Assembly: GCA_024643305.1 (NCBI GenBank)
Contig: JAHENE010000006.1
Location: 1 to 20,742, forward strand
Direction: 5' to 3'
Source of the DNA: Thiobacillaceae bacterium
GTDB taxonomy: Bacteria; Pseudomonadota; Gammaproteobacteria; Burkholderiales; Thiobacillaceae
Length of the DNA stretch: 20,742 nucleotides
The translations under genes were made by a program, and so were the position numbers. The number at the start of each line of letters is the position of its first letter. Position 1 is the first letter of the stretch. Below, in pieces: positions 1-6,499 of this stretch. The notes beneath the pieces were generated by a model. That model did no database searches. It worked only from the letters and a program-made list of their open reading frames with translations, and had not been told where the DNA came from.

Positions 1-573
1 CGGGATGAGAATGCCCAGGGTTCCGCCAGCGGCGATCACGCCTGCTGAGAGCCTGGTGTCATATCCCGCGCGTAGCATGGCTGGCAGTGCCAGCAAACCC
101 ATCAGCGTGACAACTGCGCCAACGATGCCTGTGGCAGTGGCGAAGATGGCACAAGTGACCAGGGAGGCGACAGCAAGTGAACCGGGGATGCGTGCTGTGG
201 CAATGTGAATGGCATGGAACAGCTTCTTGATCAGGTTGGCTCGTTCAACCAGATAGCCCATGAAAAGGAATAGCGGTACGGCGATGAGTACATCACTGGT
301 CATCACACCGTAAGTCCGCTGGACTGCGAGATCGAGGGTTTGCTGTATGGCTAATTCAGGGTTGACCGAATGGTAGGCAAGCCATGCGAACGCAACGCCC
401 ATGCCCATCAGGGTGAACGCGCTGGGGAATCCCATCATCATCGCCACAACAATCAAAGACAGCATGATGATGCCAATATGACCATTGGTGAGATGAGCCC
501 ATGGCGTAAACACGGCAATGACCAGGAGAATGATGCCCATCAGGGCGAAACCGAAGACGAGTTCTTTTTTCAT
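1..573 (-). CDS. dctM: TRAP transporter large permease (DctM), N-terminal part, cut by window edge
   Basis: This is the large membrane subunit of a TRAP transporter, the ion-driven channel that works with the DctP binding protein and the DctQ small permease. The minus frame stays open for 191 codons from ATG at 573 to base 1, so the C-terminal half lies outside the window. The translation is very hydrophobic, with membrane segments near residues 5-25, 34-66, 92-108 and 130-165. It carries the DctM-type stretch SDVLIAVPLFLFMGYLVE followed by a Gly/Ala/Thr-rich segment (ATATGIVGAV), typical of the family. The start ATG overlaps the dctQ stop codon (ATGA), so the two are translationally coupled. 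Substrate cannot be told from this fragment. Confidence 0.9.
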   Translation of the reverse strand, partial: MKKELVFGFALMGIILLVIAVFTPWAHLTNGHIGIIMLSLIVVAMMMGFPSAFTLMGMGVAFAWLAYHSVNPELAIQQTLDLAVQRTYGVMTSDVLIAVPLFLFMGYLVERANLIKKLFHAIHIATARIPGSLAVASLVTCAIFATATGIVGAVVTLMGLLALPAMLRAGYDTRLSAGVIAAGGTLGILIP

Positions 574-1160
574 GATCGCGTTTCCAGTTCCTGAACTTCG
601 TCTTTGACCATGGCCTTGAGTTCTTCCACGTCAATTTCTTCCACATCGTTGAGGCGTGCAGGCCACTTGCCGTCACGGAGGCAAATCACGCAGCGAAGAA
701 TTTCAACCAGGCCCTGTGCAAAAAGCAGGAGACCTGCGAAGGGGATTACAAATTTGAAAGGGTAGAGAGGCAGCGGCTCCGGGCTAAAAGTATTTTCCCG
801 GATAGCCAGAGAATCGTTTGCATACGTCCAGCCAGCCCAGGTCAGAGCAAAGACGCTGGGTAGGTAAAAAGCGATATAGAGCACCAGGTCAATTGAGGCT
901 TGAGTTCGTTCGGAAAAGGCGCCATATAGCACGTCGCCTCGAACGTGGCTTTGGTGGGCCAAAGCATAGGCACCCGCCATCATGAACAATATTCCGTAGA
1001 GCATGATCTGGGCATCAAGCGCCCAGGCATGCGGATGATTCAGTATGTAGCGTGAAAAAACTTCCCAGGAAACCAACAATGTCAGTAATACGATAGACCA
1101 GGCGAAAAAGCGTCCCACGAATGTGGATAGACGGTCGATCGCCATCAAGAGCTTTTGCAT
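570..1160 (-). CDS. dctQ: TRAP transporter small permease (DctQ)
   Basis: Small four-helix membrane subunit of the TRAP transporter, 196 aa. Membrane segments are visible near residues 18-40, 50-70, 88-112 and 132-155. The conserved DctQ pattern is present: a first helix ending in SRYILNHPHAWALD, then an amphipathic link, then HVRGDVLY. The C-terminal 35 residues are charged and acidic, and longer than in compact DctQ proteins. The ATG at 1160 is preceded by GGTGG at a usable distance. It lies 57 bp downstream of dctP, separated from it by a terminator-like hairpin, and overlaps dctM by four bases. The order dctP-dctQ-dctM is the usual one. The long acidic tail is the only unusual point. Confidence 0.9.
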   Translation of the reverse strand: MQKLLMAIDRLSTFVGRFFAWSIVLLTLLVSWEVFSRYILNHPHAWALDAQIMLYGILFMMAGAYALAHQSHVRGDVLYGAFSERTQASIDLVLYIAFYLPSVFALTWAGWTYANDSLAIRENTFSPEPLPLYPFKFVIPFAGLLLFAQGLVEILRCVICLRDGKWPARLNDVEEIDVEELKAMVKDEVQELETRS

Positions 1161-1183
1161 AAAGAACCACCAAAGTCAGAAAA

Positions 1184-1205
1184 ACCGCCGGCGGTTGCCG
1201 GCGGT
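1184..1205 (-). terminator. Intrinsic terminator-like hairpin between dctP and dctQ
   Basis: Perfect 9-bp stem (1184-1192 with 1197-1205, core CCGCCGGC/GCCGGCGG) with a 4-base loop. Read on the minus strand it is followed at once by five T residues. This is a textbook Rho-independent terminator shape, placed 12 bp after the dctP stop and before dctQ. Leaky termination here would give more binding protein than membrane subunits, as is common for TRAP and ABC operons; that role is inferred. Confidence 0.8.
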
Positions 1206-1217
1206 GAGTAGCGGGGA

Positions 1218-2363
1218 TTAACCTCTTCCTTTGGCGAAGAAGTGGTTGTACGCCATCTTGTAATCCACATTGGTGTCATTTTGCCAACGTGCAGCGCGGC
1301 CGGCAAAGGCTCGCATGGAGTCGAGCACTTTCTTGAACGCTGGGTTTTCTGCGCTCTTGGCGGCTATCACCTTGTCCCATGCAGCAAGTTCGGCTTTCAG
1401 GATTGAATCCGGGGTCTTGTAGAATTTGACACCCTGCTTAGAACTCATTTCCAGGTAGTCCTTGGAATAGCGGTCAATGGCTTTCCACGACATGTCGGCT
1501 GATGCAGCTGCAACCGTGTTTTTGATCAGGGATTTCAACTCAGCCGGCAGACCATCGTATTTCTTCTTGTTGAAGAGAATTTCGAATTGCTCACTCGATT
1601 GGTGGAAGCTTTGGAGCATGCATACCTTGGTGACGTCCGGAAAACCCAGCAAACGGTCTGAGGAGGCATTATTGAACTCGGCAGCATCAAGCAGGCCACG
1701 ATCCAGCGCCGGAACAATTTCCCCGCCAGGAAGCGGATTTACTGCAGCGCCCAGTTCCTTGAAGATTTCAACCGCAAGGCCGACGGTACGATACTTGACC
1801 CCCTTGAGTTGGGACGCCTTGGTTACCGGTTTCTTAAACCATCCCAAAGGCTGGGTTGGCATCGGCCCGTAGAGCATGGAGACTACGTCCATGTTCATAC
1901 CCTTGTAAATTTCGTCCAGCAACTCCTTGCCGCCACCATAATAGTGCCAAGCCAACACCATGTTGGCATCCATACCGAAAGCGGGTCCGGAACCCCACAA
2001 GGCGACGGCGGAGTTCTTGCCATACCAGTAAGCTATGACACCGTGGCCTCCATCCAGTGTGCCTTTGTTGACAGCATCCAGCAATTCAAAAGCCTTTACC
2101 ACGGAACCTGCAGGAAGTACCTCGATCTTGAGATCGCCTCCGGACGTTTCGTTTACCTTGGATGCGAAATCTTCGGCATACTCGTGAAAGATGTCCTTGG
2201 AGGGCCAGGTGCTCTGAAACCGCAGATTGATGGGACCTGCTGCTTTGACTATTGTCGGAAAACCGAGAGCGGTTGCTCCGGTAGCGGTAGCGGCAGCCGC
2301 AGTAAGGAATTTACGGCGAGTCAGTTTTGCATCGGGTAACGATTTGCTGTCCTTCTTGCTCAT
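1218..2363 (-). CDS. dctP: TRAP transporter periplasmic solute-binding protein (DctP family), Tat-exported
   Basis: Extracytoplasmic solute receptor of the TRAP system, 381 aa from the chosen start. That ATG at 2363 has AGGAGA eight bases upstream (2369-2374); a longer frame back to 2423 lacks such a site. The N-terminus has a twin-arginine signal, LTRRKFL at residues 14-20, then an Ala-rich segment and a likely cleavage site near VKAA (39-42). The mature part shows the DctP fold signatures: FQSTWP, the GVKYRTVG segment with Arg192, which corresponds to the Arg that clamps the ligand carboxylate in this family, and the ALDRGLLDAAEF helix. The sequence resembles the TakP / lactate-binding / chloroaromatic-type branch more than classical C4-dicarboxylate DctP, so a 2-oxo or hydroxy acid is a reasonable guess; the exact substrate is not determinable. 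First gene of dctPQM. Confidence 0.9.
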   Translation of the reverse strand: MSKKDSKSLPDAKLTRRKFLTAAAATATGATALGFPTIVKAAGPINLRFQSTWPSKDIFHEYAEDFASKVNETSGGDLKIEVLPAGSVVKAFELLDAVNKGTLDGGHGVIAYWYGKNSAVALWGSGPAFGMDANMVLAWHYYGGGKELLDEIYKGMNMDVVSMLYGPMPTQPLGWFKKPVTKASQLKGVKYRTVGLAVEIFKELGAAVNPLPGGEIVPALDRGLLDAAEFNNASSDRLLGFPDVTKVCMLQSFHQSSEQFEILFNKKKYDGLPAELKSLIKNTVAAASADMSWKAIDRYSKDYLEMSSKQGVKFYKTPDSILKAELAAWDKVIAAKSAENPAFKKVLDSMRAFAGRAARWQNDTNVDYKMAYNHFFAKGRG

Positions 2364-2446
2364 TGCTGTCTCCTGTTTTGTTGGGGGGCAAAGCAGGCTA
2401 ACAATAATCCTTCTGATCACCACCTGTAAAACAGTTAAATTCTAAT

Positions 2447-2470
2447 TTGCTGCTGGTTATTGAGCAGCAA
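2447..2470. other. 8-bp stem-loop between rsbW-like gene and dctP
   Basis: Inverted repeat TTGCTGCT (2447-2454) / AGCAGCAA (2463-2470) with an 8-base loop, in the 209-bp gap between the kinase gene and the dctP start. On the minus strand it is followed by an AT-rich run (ATTAGAATTT) but not a clean T-tract. It could be a weak terminator for the partner-switch operon or part of the dctP leader. I see no convincing promoter for dctP in the rest of the gap. Confidence 0.35.
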
Positions 2471-2572
2471 GCATGGGACTGAGTTCGGGTTCTTTAGATC
2501 GAGTATTTGAGACGGTCTATCCGGTTATTCCGAGGCCTCAAATGGCTTGCAATAGGCGTTAAGGAACAGGGG

Positions 2573-3010
2573 TTAATTTTTGGCTTGGGCCATGCAATTT
2601 TTAAGCATGGTCAGTTCATTGCGTCCGTCGTCTGTGACGCGGTAGGCGATCTTGTCGACCAGATGGTTCAGTAGGTAAACACCGAAACCACCTGGAGCTT
2701 CCCGCTCCAAAGGAGAAATTTCCAGGTGCGGATTTGAGCCCTTGGTGGGATCAAAGAGCGGAGCGTTGTCGCGTATGTGAACGAGCAGGGCGTTAGGCTG
2801 TTGGGCAACCTCGAGTTCAATGTCGCCATCCGGCTTGGATTTGAAGCCGTGCATGATGATGTTGGAAACAGCCTCGTCGATGGCAAGCAAAAACTCTCCG
2901 GCGCACTCGCGAGAGAGGCCCGTTTCTTCCATGTTGGATTCAATGAAATCACGGACTTGGCCAAGGTTGTCCAAGTCAGCCTTGATTTCAAGGCTGTTCG
3001 CGGTGCCCAT
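2573..3010 (-). CDS. RsbW/SpoIIAB-like serine kinase (anti-sigma-factor type, HATPase)
   Basis: Small GHKL-type ATPase, 145 aa, of the RsbW/SpoIIAB family that phosphorylates a STAS partner on serine and alternately binds an output target. Visible motifs: N-box around residues 40-57 (AIDEAVSNIIMHGF, with the Glu and Asn that bind Mg-ATP), G1-like IRDNAPLFDP, and the glycine-rich lid GGFGVYLL. The frame extends to a TTG at 3013, but the ATG at 3010 is the better start. Its ribosome site is weak, so coupling to the STAS gene 21 bp upstream is likely. It is the last gene of a phosphatase-STAS-kinase operon. No sigma factor gene lies nearby, so its output partner is unknown; in proteobacteria such kinases often act on other targets. 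Confidence 0.88.
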   Translation of the reverse strand: MGTANSLEIKADLDNLGQVRDFIESNMEETGLSRECAGEFLLAIDEAVSNIIMHGFKSKPDGDIELEVAQQPNALLVHIRDNAPLFDPTKGSNPHLEISPLEREAPGGFGVYLLNHLVDKIAYRVTDDGRNELTMLKNCMAQAKN

Positions 3011-3031
3011 CAAGGTGCGGCCCTGCCTGAA

Positions 3032-3388
3032 TCAGAATGATTTGACGGCTTCGTTCAAGTCGCTCTGGATATCAAAGTACTTGTCAAAGCCCAGAGTAAA
3101 CATGACACGGGACACTGCATCGGTCGGATTCAGCAGCTTGAGTTTGCCCCCGCCGGAGTTTTTAAGCTTGTTGGAAATGCCGTGCATTGCGCGCAGACCG
3201 GCGCTTCCCATGAATTTGACACCGCTCAGATCCAGCAGGATGTTCTTTGCACCGCCACCGATAAGATCTCCAGCTTTGGTTTCAAGCTCCTGGTAGGTCT
3301 TGGAGTCCAAGTCCCCACTTACATGAAGAACAGTAACCGGTACATTTCCTTTTTCTTCGGAAACCGCAATATGAAGCGCTTCGCTCAT
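3032..3388 (-). CDS. STAS-domain anti-anti-sigma factor-like protein (RsbV/SpoIIAA type)
   Basis: STAS-domain switch protein, 118 aa, expected to be phosphorylated by the RsbW-like kinase and dephosphorylated by the SpoIIE-type phosphatase beside it. The start at 3388 has a strong AAGGAG site ten bases upstream; the frame runs on to 3445 but without such a site. The phosphorylation loop reads FMGSAGL, with Ser62 aligning to Ser58 of SpoIIAA and Ser56 of RsbV. The usual Asp before it (MDS) is Gly here. The rest of the STAS fold is intact: VLHVSGDLD at the front and a LLDLSG strand before the loop. The 78-bp gap to the phosphatase holds a short CCGG-A6-CCGG element followed by T5 on the minus strand, possibly a mild attenuator. 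Confidence 0.9.
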   Translation of the reverse strand: MSEALHIAVSEEKGNVPVTVLHVSGDLDSKTYQELETKAGDLIGGGAKNILLDLSGVKFMGSAGLRAMHGISNKLKNSGGGKLKLLNPTDAVSRVMFTLGFDKYFDIQSDLNEAVKSF

Positions 3389-3466
3389 GGTGTTCAACTC
3401 CTTTAATTTTTGCTGTGTTAAAAATCCCGGTTTTTTCCGGTTCATCCATTTAGTTCAGGCCAGTGC

Positions 3467-4681
3467 CTAATGCTTTTCACGGTGGACAGAAATCATCGTG
3501 ATGTCGTCAAACTGGTCTGCACTGCCTATAAATTCTTCTACTGCTGAGAGAGCCTTGTGCAACAAGGCACCTCCGTTGCTTGCTCCCGAAGCAATGATCT
3601 CAGCGAGTTTTTCCTCGGAAAATTGTTGCCCGGCTTGATTCTGGGCGTCGGTCGCGCCGTCAGTATACCCAAACAGTATTTCACCGGGCAAAATTTCCGT
3701 CATTCCTATATCGTGGCCAATGTCTTCGAACAGTCCGATGACTGGGCCTGTGGGCTTCAGTTCCTGCCGTATGCCTGACTCGCCAATGATCAAGGGCGCC
3801 TCATGACCAGCATTAATGTAGCAAAGCTGTCCGGTTTCGGGTATGAGCAAGCCGAAAAATACCGATGAGAACATGCTGCTGCTTGCGTGGGTGGAGGCGA
3901 TGTACTTGTTGGTCAGGGCGATGGCGTGACGTAATGTGTTGGTTACATCTTCGGGATCGGCGTTCTCGCCCACTTCATTTCGATAAATCGAAATGGATCG
4001 GATCAGGCTGCGGAAAAGCGTCATGAAGAGTGCTGCGCCAACCCCTTTGTCACATACATCACCGATTACGATACCCACACAGTGGGGTTTGGGTACGATG
4101 AAAAAATCATAGAAATCTCCCGCGACTTTGCGTGCAGGCTGTAGAACGCCATGCATATTCCAGCCATCAATTTCCGGAATGATTTCGGGAAGGAAATTTC
4201 GCTGGATCTTTTGGCCAATATCCATCTCCTTTTCCATGACCTTTGCCTTGATCAGGCGGTCGACTTTTTCCCCGATGATTTCACTTTCTCGTCTGCAAAG
4301 CGCCTGAATTACGCATCGTGCGGCGTCTGGTTGGGAAGAAAGTGTGTTGTATATGCCAATCTGCTCGAGCTTGAGCAGCGTCGTATCCATTTCGGCGGTG
4401 ACTGAAGCGGTGCGTAGCTCATGTGAAAGTGCGGCCACCTCGCCAAACACCTGTTCTTTGCCAAGGTGGGTGATGACAACATCATCGTTATGTATCCTGA
4501 CGCAACCATCAACAACGAAAAACATGGAGGTCCCGATTTCGCCTTTTTCGAACAGTTTCTCTCCTGCCTGAAGCTGAATCAGTTCTGAAACGTGGGCGAG
4601 TGATTTAAGCGTATCTTCGGAAGTGCAGGCAAAAAAGCTGCATTTGCGAAGAAAATGGCAAGTTTCTTCTAGCGAGATCAT
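3467..4681 (-). CDS. Cyclic-nucleotide-binding domain / SpoIIE (PP2C) serine phosphatase
   Basis: A 404-aa fusion of two domains. Residues about 15-125 form a cNMP-binding (CAP_ED) domain whose phosphate-binding cassette looks complete: FGEVAALS at 79-86 and the arginine of LRTASV at 89-94. Residues about 128-165 are a charged helical linker. Residues about 170-400 are a SpoIIE/RsbU PP2C phosphatase with all metal-site motifs: GDFYDFF (Asp189), IGDVCDKG (Asp208), NAGHEAP, GYTDGATD (Asp341) and DQFDDITM (Asp392/393). It would dephosphorylate the STAS protein encoded next, with activity gated by a cyclic nucleotide. It is cytoplasmic, with no membrane segment. The ATG at 4681 has no good Shine-Dalgarno; instead a tandem 11-bp repeat sits just upstream. 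First gene of the module and divergent from fecR. Confidence 0.92.
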   Translation of the reverse strand: MISLEETCHFLRKCSFFACTSEDTLKSLAHVSELIQLQAGEKLFEKGEIGTSMFFVVDGCVRIHNDDVVITHLGKEQVFGEVAALSHELRTASVTAEMDTTLLKLEQIGIYNTLSSQPDAARCVIQALCRRESEIIGEKVDRLIKAKVMEKEMDIGQKIQRNFLPEIIPEIDGWNMHGVLQPARKVAGDFYDFFIVPKPHCVGIVIGDVCDKGVGAALFMTLFRSLIRSISIYRNEVGENADPEDVTNTLRHAIALTNKYIASTHASSSMFSSVFFGLLIPETGQLCYINAGHEAPLIIGESGIRQELKPTGPVIGLFEDIGHDIGMTEILPGEILFGYTDGATDAQNQAGQQFSEEKLAEIIASGASNGGALLHKALSAVEEFIGSADQFDDITMISVHREKH

Positions 4682-4940
4682 GTGGGTAGATTAATGGGCT
4701 TGTAATGGGCTTGGTTTATTAATTTTACAAATTGCGTTTTTTGGAAAGCCATTGTCTGCAATGATTTATTGATTTTGACATATTACTCTCAAGCGGGAGC
4801 CGTACGTTTAACAATCAGAATATACTGAAATATAAATAATAGGCCATACGATATACATTTCAATTTTGGTTACTCTGTTAAGATGATAGACAAACCAGTA
4901 ATGTGGTTTTTGATTAACTAATTATTTAAGGGGGTGTCAG
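4682..4940. promoter_or_regulatory. Divergent intergenic region between partner-switch operon and fecR-ompA genes
   Basis: This 259-bp AT-rich gap must hold the promoters for both directions. A TTGACA hexamer occurs at 4775-4780 on the plus strand and TTGAGA on the minus strand near 4785-4790, but neither has a convincing -10 partner at normal spacing. The fecR ribosome site (AAGGGGGTG, 4928-4936) is strong, while none is visible for the phosphatase. Sharing this region suggests common control of the two operons, which is inference. Confidence 0.45.
4692..4713. repeat. Two tandem 11-bp direct repeats upstream of the phosphatase gene
   Basis: The 11-mer TAATGGGCTTG occurs twice back to back (4692-4702 and 4703-4713), ending ten bases before the start codon of the cNMP-SpoIIE gene. 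The copies are identical and spaced by about one helical turn. This could be a direct-repeat operator or a translational control element; function is unknown. Confidence 0.6.
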
Positions 4941-5384
4941 ATGTCAATCATACGTTTCTTCCTTTTCTTCATGCTTTCATTCAGCATTTCCGCCATGGCT
5001 GACGAAGCAGCTATTGGATATGTAAAAACAGTAAAAGGCGATGCAATGGTCATTACTGGCGGCCAGCAGGTCAAGGCCGAAGTGGGAACACCGGTCATCA
5101 CAGGCAGCAAGCTGAAAACCGGTTCCAATGGCTCGATGGGCGTGACTTTCAAAGACAATACCGTGATGTCTTTTGGACCAAATACAGAATTGACGGTTGA
5201 CGAGTATCTATACGCGCCGAACCAGGGCAAGCTCAAATTGGGCGCTTCGATGGCAAAAGGCACATTGGCCTACCTTTCTGGCGCGATTGCCAAAATCAAG
5301 CCGGATGCGGTTTCTGTTAAAACGCCTACAGGCACGATCGGTGTTCGCGGCACGCATTTTGTGGTTAAAGTAGAAGACGAATAA
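4941..5384 (+). CDS. Secreted FecR-domain protein
   Basis: Exported protein of 147 aa. Residues 1-20 are a clear Sec signal peptide (hydrophobic FFLFFMLSFSI, then SAMA before DEA). The mature part is essentially one FecR domain: an opening strand of the type IGYVKTVKGDAMVI, then GSKLKTGSNGSMGVTF, DNTVMSFGPNTELTVDEY, and the closing TPTGTIGVRGTHFVV motif. In TonB systems FecR domains signal to FecI-type sigma factors, but stand-alone secreted FecR proteins without the cytoplasmic anti-sigma segment, like this one, are usually of unknown function and occur beside CHASE2 cyclases and OmpA proteins. A good AAGGGGG site precedes the ATG. Followed after 18 bp by the OmpA-like gene, so an operon is likely. 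Confidence 0.88.
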   Translation: MSIIRFFLFFMLSFSISAMADEAAIGYVKTVKGDAMVITGGQQVKAEVGTPVITGSKLKTGSNGSMGVTFKDNTVMSFGPNTELTVDEYLYAPNQGKLKLGASMAKGTLAYLSGAIAKIKPDAVSVKTPTGTIGVRGTHFVVKVEDE

Positions 5385-5402
5385 GCCTGGAGGGCTCGAA
5401 CC

Positions 5403-6452
5403 ATGAGAATCGCATTCTCACGACTAGCTCTTGCGCTGGCTTGCACTTCGCTTGCTCCGGCTTGCGCCGCTCAGTCTTACGTTGTGCTGCTAAAGAACCC
5501 GGTGGACGTTGAGAATCATGTCCACATTACCAACAGCAAGGGAACGTTTGGCATCAACGCTCCCGGATATGGCACAACCCTGGACAAGAATGTCCAGACA
5601 GTTCATCGGTACGATCCCGCGCAGATCAATGCGGATTTTGCTGACGCGCTTGAAGGTATGTCCAAGATACTTGCAGCCGGATTGCCGTTCCTGTCGCATT
5701 CCTATGTTGCATTAATGGAACTGCCTACAAAGCCACTTGGGTACCTTGCGTATAATCCTGGTGACGGAAATGTTCTGATTGAGAAGCCTGAACAGGCGCT
5801 CATCATTGACGGCTATTCCGATGAGCCCTACATGGCGGACAGGCAGCAGTTAATGCGGGATTTTGGCCCAGCCCTGGCTTCGCTGGATGAAATTATCAAA
5901 GCTGGATTCAGGCCGGCCACCTATGTGGTTCTGCTTGAAAGTCCGGATGGCACGGTTGGCAAGGTTAGCGTCACCGACTCACGGGGCAAGGTTCTGATTG
6001 AGGAAGCGGGACAGGCCGCGGGCATAGGTGGCGGTGACTTTTCAGAAGAGCGGCTCTTCAAACTCCAGAATGAAGAGATCAAACAGAGCTTTGGCAATGC
6101 ACTTGAGTCCACCCCCATTTTGCCTGCCAAGTATGTTCTCCTGTTCAAGAGCGGCAGCACAAAGATTGCCGATGAGTCTCAGGAAGAAGCCGACAAGATG
6201 CTTGAAGATATCAAAAACCGCCCCTCTCCGGACGTTACTATCGCTGGCCATGCAGACACGGTTGGCAAAGATGCGCTGAACGACAAGCTGTCACACCAGC
6301 GTGCTGAGTATATTGAGGAAATGATTCACAACCGGGGCAAGGAACTACGGGCCATTTATATCGAGTATTACGGTGAACATAAACTCCTTGTCCAAACACC
6401 AGACAACAAGGCTGAAATCAGGAATCGAAGGGTTGAGGTCACAGTACGCTGA
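5403..6452 (+). CDS. Exported protein with three internal repeats and C-terminal OmpA-like domain
   Basis: Protein of 349 aa with an N-terminal signal (residues 1-23, cleavage near ACAA; Cys21 lies in an imperfect lipobox, so a lipoprotein is possible but not favoured). Residues about 25-242 hold three divergent copies of a roughly 70-residue unit, each starting with a strand of the type (S/T)YVxLxxxP and ending in an amphipathic segment with DFxxAL or SFGNAL (starts near 25, 100 and 173). A fourth YVLLF strand (244-248) opens the OmpA domain, which has the peptidoglycan-binding signature GHADTVGKDALNDKLSHQRA (282-301) and the terminal NRRVEVTV. There is no beta-barrel. It probably sits in the periplasm and binds the cell wall. 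GGAGGG precedes the ATG. Cotranscribed with fecR. Confidence 0.85.
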   Translation: MRIAFSRLALALACTSLAPACAAQSYVVLLKNPVDVENHVHITNSKGTFGINAPGYGTTLDKNVQTVHRYDPAQINADFADALEGMSKILAAGLPFLSHSYVALMELPTKPLGYLAYNPGDGNVLIEKPEQALIIDGYSDEPYMADRQQLMRDFGPALASLDEIIKAGFRPATYVVLLESPDGTVGKVSVTDSRGKVLIEEAGQAAGIGGGDFSEERLFKLQNEEIKQSFGNALESTPILPAKYVLLFKSGSTKIADESQEEADKMLEDIKNRPSPDVTIAGHADTVGKDALNDKLSHQRAEYIEEMIHNRGKELRAIYIEYYGEHKLLVQTPDNKAEIRNRRVEVTVR

Positions 6453-6470
6453 ACGGTAAGTTTGTTGCTT

Positions 6471-6499
6471 AAAAAGCGGGTGCAATGCACCCGCTTTTT
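6471..6499. terminator. Bidirectional intrinsic terminator
   Basis: Perfect inverted repeat of 14 bases per arm (6471-6484 and 6486-6499; core GCGGGTGCA/TGCACCCGC) flanked by five A on the left and five T on the right. It serves the ompA-like gene on the plus strand and the cyclase gene on the minus strand, whose stop codon (6498-6500) lies within it. Confidence 0.92.

Noticed and set aside
1809..2339. 176-codon plus-strand frame opposite dctP
   Set aside because: Antisense shadow of a clearly real DctP gene, with no protein-like motifs or start signals.
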